Shown one piece after another: positions 41,383 to 54,500 of a stretch of DNA of 64,000 nt. Both the position numbers and the translations under genes were made by a program. Every line of letters starts with the position of its first letter. The first letter of the stretch is position 1. Below the pieces are notes generated by a model. The model was not told the DNA's origin. It saw nothing but the letters and a program-made list of their open reading frames with translations, and did not search any database. The DNA is from Taudactylus pleione (taxonomy: Eukaryota; Chordata; Amphibia; Anura; Myobatrachidae). Where the stretch lies: NCBI GenBank assembly GCA_031769625.1, contig JAUIMM010002336.1:22827-86826 (forward strand). Direction: 5' to 3'.

Positions 41383-44300
41383 GTGAAATGGTTTTTCTCC
41401 CATGTTGCGTTTAAGAGAAAACAGCAATTGCTCGTTTTAGGCCAAAATGCATTGAAAGCAATGGAAACAACAAAAGCGCATACTTTGTGTTATCTCCTCT
41501 TGTAGCAAACACAGACAGCTCAAAATTTCACGGATGTGTTGAAGACCAAGACCCACAAATGACATGTGAAATGGTTTTACTCCCATGTTGCATTTAAGAG
41601 AAAACAACAATTGCTCGTTTTAGGCCAAAATGCATTGAAAGAAATGGAAACAACAAAAGCGCATACTTTGTGATATCTCCTCTTGTAGCAAACACAGACA
41701 GCTCAAAATTTCACTGGATGTGTTGAAGACCAAGACCAACAAATGTGATGTGAAATGGTTTTTCTCCCATGTTGCGTTTAAGAGAAAACAGCAAATGCAG
41801 GTTTTAGGCCAAAATGCATTGAAAGCAATGGAAACAACAAAAGCGCATACTTTGTGATATCTCCTCTTGTAGCACACACAGACAGCTCAAAATTTCACTG
41901 GATGTGTTGAAGACCAAGACCAACAAATGTGATGTGAAATGGTTTTTCTCCCATGTTGCGTTTAAGAGAAAACAGCAATTGCTCGTTTTAGGCCAAAATG
42001 CATTGAAAGCAATGGAAACAACAAAAGCGCATACTTTGTGTTATCTCCTCTTGTAGCAAACACAGACAGCTCAAAATTTCACTGGATGTGTTGAAGACCA
42101 AGACCCACAAATATGATGTGAAATGGTTTTTCTCCCATGTTGCGTTTAAGAGAAAACAGCAATTGCTCGTTTTAGGCCAAAATGCATTGAAAGCAATGGA
42201 AACAACAAAAGCACATACTTTGTGTTATCTCCTCTTGTAGCAAACACAGACAGCTCAAAATTTCACTGGATGTGTTGAAGACCAAGACCCACAAATGTGA
42301 TGTGAAATGGTTTTTCTCCCATGTTGCGTTTAAGAGAAAACAGCAATTGCTCGTTTTAGGCCAAAATGCATTGAAAGCAATGGAAACAACAAAAGCGCAT
42401 ACTTTGTGTTATCTCCTCTTGTAGCAAACACAGACAGCTCAAAATTTCACTGGATGTGTTGAAGACCAAGACCCACAAATGTGATCTGAAATGGTTTTTC
42501 TCCCATGTTGCATTTAAGAGAAAACAGCAATTGCTCGTTTTAGGCCAAAATGCATTGAAAGCAATGGAAACAACAAAAGCGCATACTTTGTGTTATCTCC
42601 TCTTGTAGCAAACACAGACAGCTCAAAATTTCACTGGATGTGTTGAAGACCAAGACCCACAAATGTAATGTGAAATGGTTTTTATACCATGTTGCGTTTA
42701 AGAGAAAACAGCAATTGCTCGTTTTAGGCCAAAATGCATTGAAAGCAATGGAAACAACAAAAGCGCATACTTTGTATTATCTCCTCTTGTAGCAAACACA
42801 GACAGCTCAAAATTTCACTGGATGTGTTGAAGACCAAGACCCACAAATTTGATGTGAAATGGTTTTTCTCCCTTGTTGCGTTTAAGAGAAAACAGCAATT
42901 GCTCGTTTTAGGCCAAAATGCATTGAAAGCAATGGAAACAACAAAAGAGCATACTTTGTGTTATCTCCTCTTGTAGCAAACACAGACAGCTCAAAATTTC
43001 ACTGGATGTGTTGAAGACCAAGACCCACAAATGAGATGTGAAATGGTTTTACTCCCATGTTGCATTTAAGAGAAAACAACAATTGCTCATTTTAGGCCAA
43101 AATGCATTGAAAGAAATGGAAACAACAAAAGCGCATACTTTGTGATATCTCCTCTTGTAGCAAACACAGACAGCTCAAAATTTCACTGGATGTGTTGAAG
43201 ACCAAGACCAACAAATGTGATGTGAAATGGTTTTTCTCCCATGTTGCGTTTAAGAGAAAACAGCAAATGCAGGTTTTAGGCCAAAATGCATTGAAAGCAA
43301 TGGAAACAACAAAAGCGCATACTTTGTGATATCTCCTCTTGTAGCAAACACAGACAGCTCAAACTTTCACTGGATGTGTTGAAGACCAAGACCAACAAAT
43401 GTGATGTGAAATGGTTTTTCTCCCATGTTGCGTTTAAGAGAAAACAGCAATTGCTCGTTTTAGGCCAAAATGCATTGAAAGCAATGGAAACAACAAAAGC
43501 GCATACTTTGTGTTATCTCCTCTTGTAGCAAACACAGACAGCTCAAAATTTCACTGGATGTGTTGAAGACCAAGACCCACAAATGTGATGTGAAATGGTT
43601 TTTCTCCCATGTTGCGTTTAAGAGAAAACAGCAATTGCTCGTTTTAGGCCAAAATGCATTGAAAGCAATGGAAACAACAAAAGCGCATACTTTGTGTTAT
43701 CTCCTCTTGTAGCAAACACAGACAGCTCAAAATTTCACTGGATGTGTTGAAGACCAAGACCCACAAATGTGATCTGAAATGGTTTTTCTCCCATGTTGCG
43801 TTTAAGAGAAAACAGCAATTGCTCGTTTTAGGCCAAAATGCATTGAAAGCAATGGAAACAACAAAAGCGCATACTTTGTGTTATCTCCTCTTGTAGCAAA
43901 CACAGACAGCTCAAAATTTCACTGGATGTGTTGAAGACCAAGACCCACAAATGTAATGTGAAATGGTTTTTATCCCATGTTGCGTTTAAGAGAAAACAGC
44001 AATTGCTCGTTTTAGGCCAAAATGCATTGAAAGCAATGGAAACAACAAAAGCGCATACTTTGTGTTATCTCCTCTTGTAGCAAACACAGACAGCTCAAAA
44101 TTTCACTGGATGTGTTGAAGACCAAGACCCACAAATTTGATGTGAAATGGTTTTTCTCCCTTGTTGCGTTTAAGAGAAAACAGCAATTGCTCGTTTTAGG
44201 CCAAAATGCATTGAAAGCAATGGAAACAACAAAAGAGCATACTTTGTGTTATCTCCTCTTGTAGCAAACACAGACAGCTCAAAATTTCACTGGATGTGTT

Positions 44301-45245
44301 GAAGACCAAGACCCACAAATGAGATGTGAAATGGTTTTACTCCCATGTTGCATTTAAGAGAAAACAGCAATTGCTCGTTTTAGGCCAAAATGCATTGAAA
44401 GCAATGGAAACAACAAAAGCGCATACTTTGTGATATCTCCTCTTGTAGCAAACACAGACAGCTCAAAATTTCACTGGATGTGTTGAAGACCAAGACCAAA
44501 AATTGTGATGTGAAATGGTTTTTCTCCCATGTTGCGTTTAAGAGAAAACAGCAAATGCACGTTTTAGGCCAAAATGCATTGAAAGCAATGGAAACAACAA
44601 AAGCGCATACTTTGTGATATCTCCTCTTGTAGCAAACACAGACAGCTCAAAATTTCACTGGATGTGTTGAAGACCAAGACCCACAAATGTGATGTGAAAT
44701 GGTTTTTCTCCCATGTTGCGTTTAAGAGAAAACAGCAATTGCTCGTTTTAGGCCAAAATGCATTGAAAGCAATGGAAACAACAAAAGCGCATACTTTGTG
44801 TTATCTCCTCTTGTAGCAAACACAGACAGCTCAAAATTTCACTGGATGTGTTGAAGACCAAGACCCACAAATGTGATGTGAAATGGTTTTTCTCCCATGT
44901 TGCGTTTAAGAGAAAACAGCAATTGCTCGTTTTAGGCCAAAATGCATTGAAAGCAATGGAAACAACAAAAGCGCATACTTTGTGTTATCTCCTCTTGTAG
45001 CAAACACAGACAGCTCAAAATTTCACTGGATGTGTTGAAGACCAAGACCCACAAATGTGATCTGAAATGGTTTTTCTCCCATGTTGCGTTTAAGAGAAAA
45101 CAGCAATTGCTCGTTTTAGGCCAAAATGCATTGAAAGCAATGGAAACAACAAAAGCGCATACTTTGTGTTATCTCCTCTTGTAGCAAACACAGACAGCTC
45201 AAAATTTCACTGGATGTGTTGAAGACCAAGACCCACAAATGAGAT
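41383..45245 (+). repeat. Higher-order block B (21 monomers, 3863 bp)
   Basis: This repeats block A's 14 monomers with the same diagnostics (TAGCACACAC near 41871, TTTTTATACC near 42681, AAAGAGCATAC near 42945), then adds seven more. The added monomers include GTAATG with TTTTTATCCC near 43970, a second AAAGAGCATAC and CCAAAAATTG at 44496. Blocks A and B therefore differ by exactly seven monomers. Private change: GACATG near 41562. Confidence 0.88.
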
Positions 45246-48200
45246 GTGAAATGGTTTTTCTCCCATGTTGCGTTTAAGAGAAAACAGCAATTGCTCGTTT
45301 TAGGCCAAAATGCATTGAAAGCAATGGAAACAACAAAAGCGCATACTTTGTGTTATCTCCTCTTGTAGCAAACACAGACAGCTCAAAATTTCACGGATGT
45401 GTTGAAGACCAAGACCCACAAATGAGATGTGAAATGGTTTTACTCCCATGTTGCATTTAAGAGAAAACAACAATTGCTCGTTTTAGGCCAAAATGCATTG
45501 AAAGAAATGGAAACAACAAAAGCGCATACTTTGTGATATCTCCTCTTGTAGCAAACACAGACAGCTCAAAATTTCACTGGATGTGTTGAAGACCAAGACC
45601 AACAAATGTGATGTGAAATGGTTTTTCTCCCATGTTGCGTTTAAGAGAAAACAGCAAATGCAGGTTTTAGGCCAAAATGCATTGAAAGCAATGGAAACAA
45701 CAAAAGCGCATACTTTGTGATATCTCCTCTTGTAGCACACACAGACAGCTCAAAATTTCACTGGATGTGTTGAAGACCAAGACCAACAAATGTGATGTGA
45801 AATGGTTTTTCTCCCATGTTGCGTTTAAGAGAAAACAGCAATTGCTCGTTTTAGGCCAAAATGCATTGAAAGCAATGGAAACAACAAAAGCGCATACTTT
45901 GTGTTATCTCCTCTTGTAGCAAACACAGACAGCTCAAAATTTCACTGGATGTGTTGAAGACCAAGACCCACAAATATGATGTGAAATGGTTTTTCTCCCA
46001 TGTTGCGTTTAAGAGAAAACAGCAATTGCTCGTTTTAGGCCAAAATGCATTGAAAGCAATGGAAACAACAAAAGCGCATACTTTGTGTTATCTCCTCTTG
46101 TAGCAAACACAGACAGCTCAAAATTTCACTGGATGTGTTGAAGACCAAGACCCACAAATGTGATGTGAAATGGTTTTTCTCCCATGTTGCGTTTAAGAGA
46201 AAACAGCAATTGCTCGTTTTAGGCCAAAATGCATTGAAAGCAATGGAAACAACAAAAGCGCATACTTTGTGTTATCTCCTCTTGTAGCAAACACAGACAG
46301 CTCAAAATTTCACTGGATGTGTTGAAGACCAAGACCCACAAATGTGATCTGAAATGGTTTTTCTCCCATGTTGCATTTAAGAGAAAACAGCAATTGCTCG
46401 TTTTAGGCCAAAATGCATTGAAAGCAATGGAAACAACAAAAGCGCATACTTTGTGTTATCTCCTCTTGTAGCAAACACAGACAGCTCAAAATTTCACTGG
46501 ATGTGTTGAAGACCAAGACCCACAAATGTAATGTGAAATGGTTTTTATACCATGTTGCGTTTAAGAGAAAACAGCAATTGCTCGTTTTAGGCCAAAATGC
46601 ATTGAAAGCAATGGAAACAACAAAAGCGCATACTTTGTATTATCTCCTCTTGTAGCAAACACAGACAGCTCAAAATTTCACTGGATGTGTTGAAGACCAA
46701 GACCCACAAATTTGATGTGAAATGGTTTTTCTCCCTTGTTGCGTTTAAGAGAAAACAGCAATTGCTCGTTTTAGGCCAAAATGCATTGAAAGCAATGGAA
46801 ACAACAAAAGAGCATACTTTGTGTTATCTCCTCTTGTAGCAAACACAGACAGCTCAAAATTTCACTGGATGTGTTGAAGACCAAGACCCACAAATGAGAT
46901 GTGAAATGGTTTTACTCCCATGTTGCATTTAAGAGAAAACAACAATTGCTCATTTTAGGCCAAAATGCATTGAAAGAAATGGAAACAACAAAAGCGCATA
47001 CTTTGTGATATCTCCTCTTGTAGCAAACACAGACAGCTCAAAATTTCACTGGATGTGTTGAAGACCAAGACCAACAAATGTGATGTGAAATGGTTTTTCT
47101 CCCATGTTGCGTTTAAGAGAAAACAGCAAATGCAGGTTTTAGGCCAAAATGCATTGAAAGCAATGGAAACAACAAAAGCGCATACTTTGTGATATCTCCT
47201 CTTGTAGCAAACACAGACAGCTCAAACTTTCACTGGATGTGTTGAAGACCAAGACCAACAAATGTGATGTGAAATGGTTTTTCTCCCATGTTGCGTTTAA
47301 GAGAAAACAGCAATTGCTCGTTTTAGGCCAAAATGCATTGAAAGCAATGGAAACAACAAAAGCGCATACTTTGTGTTATCTCCTCTTGTAGCAAACACAG
47401 ACAGCTCAAAATTTCACTGGATGTGTTGAAGACCAAGACCCACAAATGTGATGTGAAATGGTTTTTCTCCCATGTTGCGTTTAAGAGAAAACAGCAATTG
47501 CTCGTTTTAGGCCAAAATGCATTGAAAGCAATGGAAACAACAAAAGCGCATACTTTGTGTTATCTCCTCTTGTAGCAAACACAGACAGCTCAAAATTTCA
47601 CTGGATGTGTTGAAGACCAAGACCCACAAATGTGATCTGAAATGGTTTTTCTCCCATGTTGCGTTTAAGAGAAAACAGCAATTGCTCGTTTTAGGCCAAA
47701 ATGCATTGAAAGCAATGGAAACAACAAAAGCGCATACTTTGTGTTATCTCCTCTTGTAGCAAACACAGACAGCTCAAAATTTCACTGGATGTGTTGAAGA
47801 CCAAGACCCACAAATGTAATGTGAAATGGTTTTTATCCCATGTTGCGTTTAAGAGAAAACAGCAATTGCTCGTTTTAGGCCAAAATGCATTGAAAGCAAT
47901 GGAAACAACAAAAGCGCATACTTTGTGTTATCTCCTCTTGTAGCAAACACAGACAGCTCAAAATTTCACTGGATGTGTTGAAGACCAAGACCCACAAATT
48001 TGATGTGAAATGGTTTTTCTCCCTTGTTGCGTTTAAGAGAAAACAGCAATTGCTCGTTTTAGGCCAAAATGCATTGAAAGCAATGGAAACAACAAAAGAG
48101 CATACTTTGTGTTATCTCCTCTTGTAGCAAACACAGACAGCTCAAAATTTCACTGGATGTGTTGAAGACCAAGACCCACAAATGAGATGTGAAATGGTTT

Positions 48201-48563
48201 TACTCCCATGTTGCATTTAAGAGAAAACAGCAATTGCTCGTTTTAGGCCAAAATGCATTGAAAGCAATGGAAACAACAAAAGCGCATACTTTGTGATATC
48301 TCCTCTTGTAGCAAACACAGACAGCTCAAAATTTCACTGGATGTGTTGAAGACCAAGACCAAAAATTGTGATGTGAAATGGTTTTTCTCCCATGTTGCGT
48401 TTAAGAGAAAACAGCAAATGCACGTTTTAGGCCAAAATGCATTGAAAGCAATGGAAACAACAAAAGCGCATACTTTGTGATATCTCCTCTTGTAGCAAAC
48501 ACAGACAGCTCAAAATTTCACTGGATGTGTTGAAGACCAAGACCCACAAATGTGATGTGAAAT
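45246..48563 (+). repeat. Higher-order block C (partial copy of B)
   Basis: This repeats block B at a displacement of 3863 bp with all its markers: TAGCACACAC near 45734, TTTTTATACC near 46543, TTTTTATCCC near 47831 and CCAAAAATTG at 48359. The match ends near 48560, where GCAAATGCACG replaces GCAATTGCTCG and a more divergent monomer set begins. Very few differences from B are visible, so the copying looks recent. Confidence 0.87.
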
Positions 48564-51500
48564 GGTTTTTCTCCCATGTTGCGTTTAAGAGAAAACAGCA
48601 AATGCACGTTTTAGGCCAAAATGCATTGAAAGCAATGGAAACAACAAAAGCGCATACGTTGTGTTATCTCCTCTTGTAGCAAACACAGATAGCTCAAAAT
48701 TTCACTGGATGTGTTGAAGACCAATACCCACAAATGTGATGTGAAATGGTTTTTGTCCCATGTTGCGTTTAAGAGAAAACAGCAAATGCACTTTTTAGGC
48801 CAAAATGCATTGAAAGCAATGGAAACAACAAAAGCGCATACTTTGTGTTATCTCCTCTTGTAGCAAACACAGATAGCTCAAAATTTCACTGGATGTGTTG
48901 AAGACCAATACCCACAAATGTGATGTGAAATGGTTTTTGTCCCATGTTGCGTTTAAGAGAAAACAGCAAATGCTCTTTTTAGGCCAAAATGCATTGAAAG
49001 CAATGGAAACAACAAAAGCGCATACTTTGTGTTATCTCCTCTTGTAGCAAACACAGGCAGCTCAAAATTTCACTGGATGTGTTGAAGACCAAGACCCACA
49101 AATGTGATGTGAAATGGTTTTTCTCCCATGTTGCGTTTAAGAGAAAACAGCAATTGCTCGTTTTAGGCCAAAATGCATTGAAAGCAATGGAAACAACAAA
49201 AGCGCATACTTTGTGTTATCTCCTCTTGTAGCAAACACAGGCAGCTCAAAATTTCACTGGATGTGTTGAAGACCAAGACCCACAAATGTGATGTGAAATA
49301 GTTTTTCTCCCATGTTGCATTTAAGAGAAAACAGCAAATGCACGTTTTAGGCCAAAATGCATTGAAAGCAATGGAAACAACAAAAGCGCATACTTTGTGT
49401 TATCTCCTCTTGTAGCAAACACAGACAGCTCAAAATTTCACTGGATGTGTTGAAGACCAAGACCCACAAATGTGATGTGAAATGGTTTTTCTCCCATGTT
49501 GCGTTTAAGAGAAAACAGCAAATGCACGTTTTAGGCCAAAATGCATTGAAAGCAATGGAAACAACAAAAGCGCATACTTTGTGTTATCTCCTCTTGTAGC
49601 AAACACAGACAGCTCAAAATTTCACTGGATGTGTTGAAGACCAAGACCCACAAATGTGATGTGAAATGGTTTTTCTCCCATGTTGCGTTTAAGAGAAAAC
49701 AGCAATTGCTCGTTTTAGGCCAAAATGCATTGAAAGCAATGGAAACAACAAAAGCGCATACTTTGTGTTATCTTCTCTTGTAGCAAACACAGACAGCTCA
49801 AAATTTCACTGGATGTGTTGAAGACCAAGACCCACAAATGTGATGTGAAATGGTTTTTCTCCCATGCTGCGTTTAAGAGAAAACAGCAATTGCTCATTTT
49901 AGGCCAAAATGCATTGAAAGCAATGGAAACAACAAAAGCGCATACTTTGTGTTATCTCCTCTTGTAGCAAACACAGACAGCTCAAAATTTCACTGGATGT
50001 GTTGAAGACCAAGACCCACAAATGTGATCTGAAATGGTTTTTCTCCCATGTTGCGTTTAAGAGAAAACAGCAATTGCTCGTTTTAGGCCAAAATGCATTG
50101 AAAGCAATGGAAACAACAAAAGCGCATACTTTGTGTTATCTCCTCTTGTAGCAAACACAGACAGCTCAAAATTTCACTGGATGTGTTGAAGACCAAGACC
50201 CACAAATGAGATGTGAAATGGTTTTACTCCCATGTTGCATTTAAGAGAAAACAGCAATTGCTCGTTTTAGGCCAAAATGCATTGAAAGAAATGGAAACAA
50301 CAAAAGCGCATACTTTGTGATATCTCCTCTTGTAGCAAACACAGACAGCTCAAAATTTCACTGGATGTGTTGAAGACCAAGACCAACAAATGTGATGTGA
50401 AATGGTTTTTCTCCCATTTTGCATTTAAGAGAAAACAGCAAATGCATGTTTTAGGCCAAAATGCATTGAAAGCAATGGAAACAACAAAAGCGCATACTTT
50501 GTGATATCTCCTCTTGTAGCAAACACAGACAGCTCAAAATTTCACTGGATGTGTTGAAGACCAAGACCAACAAATGTGATGTGAAATGGTTTTTCTCCCA
50601 TGTTGCGTTTAAGAGAAAACAGCAATTGCTCGTTTTAGGCCAAAATGCATTGAAAGCAATGGAAACAACAAAAGCGCATACTTTGTGATATCTCCTCTTG
50701 TAGCAAACACAGACATCTCAAAATTTCACTGGATGTGTTGAAGACCAAGACCAACAAATGTGATATGAAATGGTTTTTCTCCCATGTTGCGTTTAAGAGA
50801 AAACAGCAATTGCTCGTTTTAGGCCAAAATGCATTGAAAGCAATGGAAACAACAAAAGCGCATACTTTGTGTTATCTCCTCTTGTAGCAAACACAGACAG
50901 CTCAAAATTTCACTGGATGTGTTGAAGACCAAGACCCACAAATGTGATGTGAAATGGTTTTTCTCCCTTGTTGCGTTTAAGAGAAAACAGCAATTGCTCG
51001 TTTTAGGCCAAAATGCATTGAAAGCAATGGAAACAACAAAAGCGCATACTTTGTGTTATCTCCTCTTGTAGCAAACACAGACAGCTCAAAATTTCACTGG
51101 ATGTGTTGAAGACCAAGACCCACAAATGAGATGTGAAATGGTTTTACTCCCATGTTGCATTTAAGAGAAAACAGCAATTGCTCGTTTTAGGCCAAAATGC
51201 ATTGAAAGAAATGGAAACAACAAAAGCGCATACTTTGTGATATCTCCTCTTGTAGCAAACACAGACAGCTCAAAATTTCACTGGATGTGTTGAAGACCAA
51301 GACCAACAAATGTGATGTGAAATGGTTTTTCTCCCATTTTGCATTTAAGAGAAAACAGCAAATGCATGTTTTAGGCCAAAATGCATTGAAAGCAATGGAA
51401 ACAACAAAAGCGCATACTTTGTGATATCTCCTCTTGTAGCAAACACAGACAGCTCAAAATTTCACTGGATGTGTTGAAGACCAAGACCAACAAATGTGAT

Positions 51501-54500
51501 GTGAAATGGTTTTTCTCCCATGTTGCGTTTAAGAGAAAACAGCAATTGCTCGTTTTAGGCCAAAATGCATTGAAAGCAATGGAAACAACAAAAGCGTATA
51601 CTTTGTGTTATCTCCTCTTGTAGCAAACACAGACAGCTCAAAATTTCACGGATGTGTTGAAGACCAAGACCCACAAATGAGATGTGAAATGGTTTTACTC
51701 CCATGTTGCATTTAAGAGAAAACAACAATTGCTCGTTTTAGGCCAAAATGCATTGAAACAAATGGAAACAACAAAAGCGCATACTTTGTGATATCTCCTC
51801 TTGTAGCAAACACAGACAGCTCAAAATTTCACTGGATGTGTTGAAGACCAAGACCAACAAATGTGATGTGAAATGGTTTTTCTCCCATGTTGCGTTTAAT
51901 AGAAAACAGCAAATGCAGGTTTTAGGCCAAAATGCATTGAAAGCAATGGAAACAACAAAAGCGCATACTTTGTGATATCTCCTCTTGTAGCAAACACAGA
52001 CAGCTCAAAATTTCACTGGATGTGTTGAAGACCAAGACCAACAAATGTGATGTGAAATGGTTTTTCTCCCATGTTGCGTTTAAGAGAAAACAGCAATTGC
52101 TCGTTTTAGGCCAAAATGCATTGAAAGCAATGGAAACAACAAAAGCGCATACTTTGTGTTATCTCCTCTTGTAGCAAACACAGACAGCTCAAAATTTCAC
52201 GGATGTGTTGTAGACCAAGACCAACAAATGTGATGTGAAATGGTTTTTCTCCCATTTTGCATTTAAGAGAAAACAGCAAATGCAGGTTTTAGGCCAAAAT
52301 GCATTGAAACAAATGGAAACAACAAAAGCACATACTTTGTGATATCTCCTCTTGTAGCAAACACAGACAGCTCAAAATTTCACTGGATGTGTTGAAGACC
52401 AAGACCAACAAATTTGATGTGAAATGGTTTTTCTCCCATGTTGCGTTTAAGAGAAAACAGCAATTGCTCGTTTTAGGCCAAAATGCATTGAAAGCAATGG
52501 AAACAACAAAAGCGCATACTTTGTGTTATCTCCTCTTGTAGCAAACACAGACAGCTCAAAATTTCACTGGATGTGTTGAAGACCAAGACCCACAAATGTG
52601 ATCTGAAATGGTTTTTCTCCCATGTTGCGTTTAAGAGAAAACAGCAATTGCTCGTTTTAGGCCAAAATGCATTGAAAGCAATGGAAACAACAAAAGCGCA
52701 TACTTTGTGTTATCTCCTCTTGTAGCAAACACAGACAGCTCAAAATTTCACTGGATGTGTTGAAGACCAAGACCCACAAATGAGATGTGAAATGGTTTTA
52801 CTCCCATGTTGCGTTTAAGAGAAAACAGCAATTGCTCGTTTTAGGCCAAAATGCATTGAAAGCAATGGAAACAACAAAAGCGCATACTTTGTGATATCTC
52901 CTCTTGTAGCAAACACAGACAGCTCAAAATTTCACTGGATGTGTTGAAGACCAAGACCAACAAATGTGATGTGAAATGGTTTTTCTCCCATTTTGCATTT
53001 AAGAGAAAACAGCAAATGCATGTTTTAGGCCAAAATGCATTGAAAGCAATGGAAACAACAAAAGCGCATACTTTGTGATATCTCCTCTTGTAGCAAACAC
53101 AGACAGCTCAAAATTTCACTGGATGTGTTGAAGACCAAGACCCACAAATGTGATCTGAAATGGTTTTTCTCCCATGTTGCGTTTAAGAGAAAACAGCAAT
53201 TGCTCGTTTTAGGCCAAAATGCATTGAAAGCAATGGAAACAACAAAAGCGCATACTTTGTGTTATCTCCTCTTGTAGCAAACACAGACAGCTCAAAATTT
53301 CACTGGATGTGTTGAAGACCAAGACCCACAAATATGATGTGAAATGGTTTTTCTCCCATGTTGCGTTTAAGAGAAAACAGCAATTGCTTGTTTTAGGCCA
53401 AAATGCATTGAAAGCAATGGAAACAACAAAAGCGCATACTTTGTGATATCTCCTCTTGTAGCAAACACAGACAGCTCAAAATTTCACTGGATGTGTTGAA
53501 GACCAAGACCCACAAATGTGATGTGAAATGGTTTTTCTCCTATGTTGCGTTTAAGAGAAAACAGCAATTGCTCGTTTTAGGCCAAAATGAATTGAAAGCA
53601 ATGGAAACAACAAAAGCGCATACTTTGTGTTATCTCCTCTTGTAGCAAACACAGACAGCTCAAAATTTCACTGGATGTGTTGAAGACCAAGACCCACAAA
53701 TATGATGTGAAATGGTTTTTCTCCCATGTTGCGTTTAAGAGAAAACAGCAATTGCTCGTTTTAGGCCAAAATGCATTGAAAGCAATGGAAACAACAAAAG
53801 CGCATACTTTGTGTTATCTCCTCTTGTAGCAAACACGGACAGCTCAAAATTTCACTGGATGTGTTGAAGACCAAGACCCACAAATATGATGTGAAATGGT
53901 TTTTCTCCCATGTTGCGTTTAAGAGAAAACAGCAATTGCTCGTTTTAGGCCAAAATGCATTGAAAGCAATGGAAACAACAAAAGCGCATACTTTGTGTTA
54001 TCTCCTCTTGTAGCAAACACAGACAGCTCAAAATTTCACTGGATGTGTTGAAGACCAAGACCCACAAATGTGATGTGAAATGGTTTTTCTCCCATGTTGC
54101 GTTTAAGAGAAAACTGCAATTGCTAGTTTTAGGCCAAAATGCATTGAAAGCAATGGAAACAACAAAAGCGCATACTTTGTGTTATATCCTCTTGTAGCAA
54201 ACACAGGCAGCTCAAAATTTCACTGGATGTGTTGAAGACCAAGACCCACAAATGTGATGTGAAATGGTTTTTCTCCCATGTTGCATTTAAGAGAAAACAG
54301 CAAATGCACGTTTTTGGCCAAAATGCATTGAAAGCAATGGAAACAACAAAAGCGCATACTTTGTGTTATCTCCTCTTGTAGCAAACACAGACAGCTCAAA
54401 ATTTCACTGGATGTGTTGAAGACCAAGACCCACAAATGTGATGTGAAATGGTTTTTCTCCCATGTTGCGTTTAAGAGAAAACTGCAATTGCTAGTTTTAG

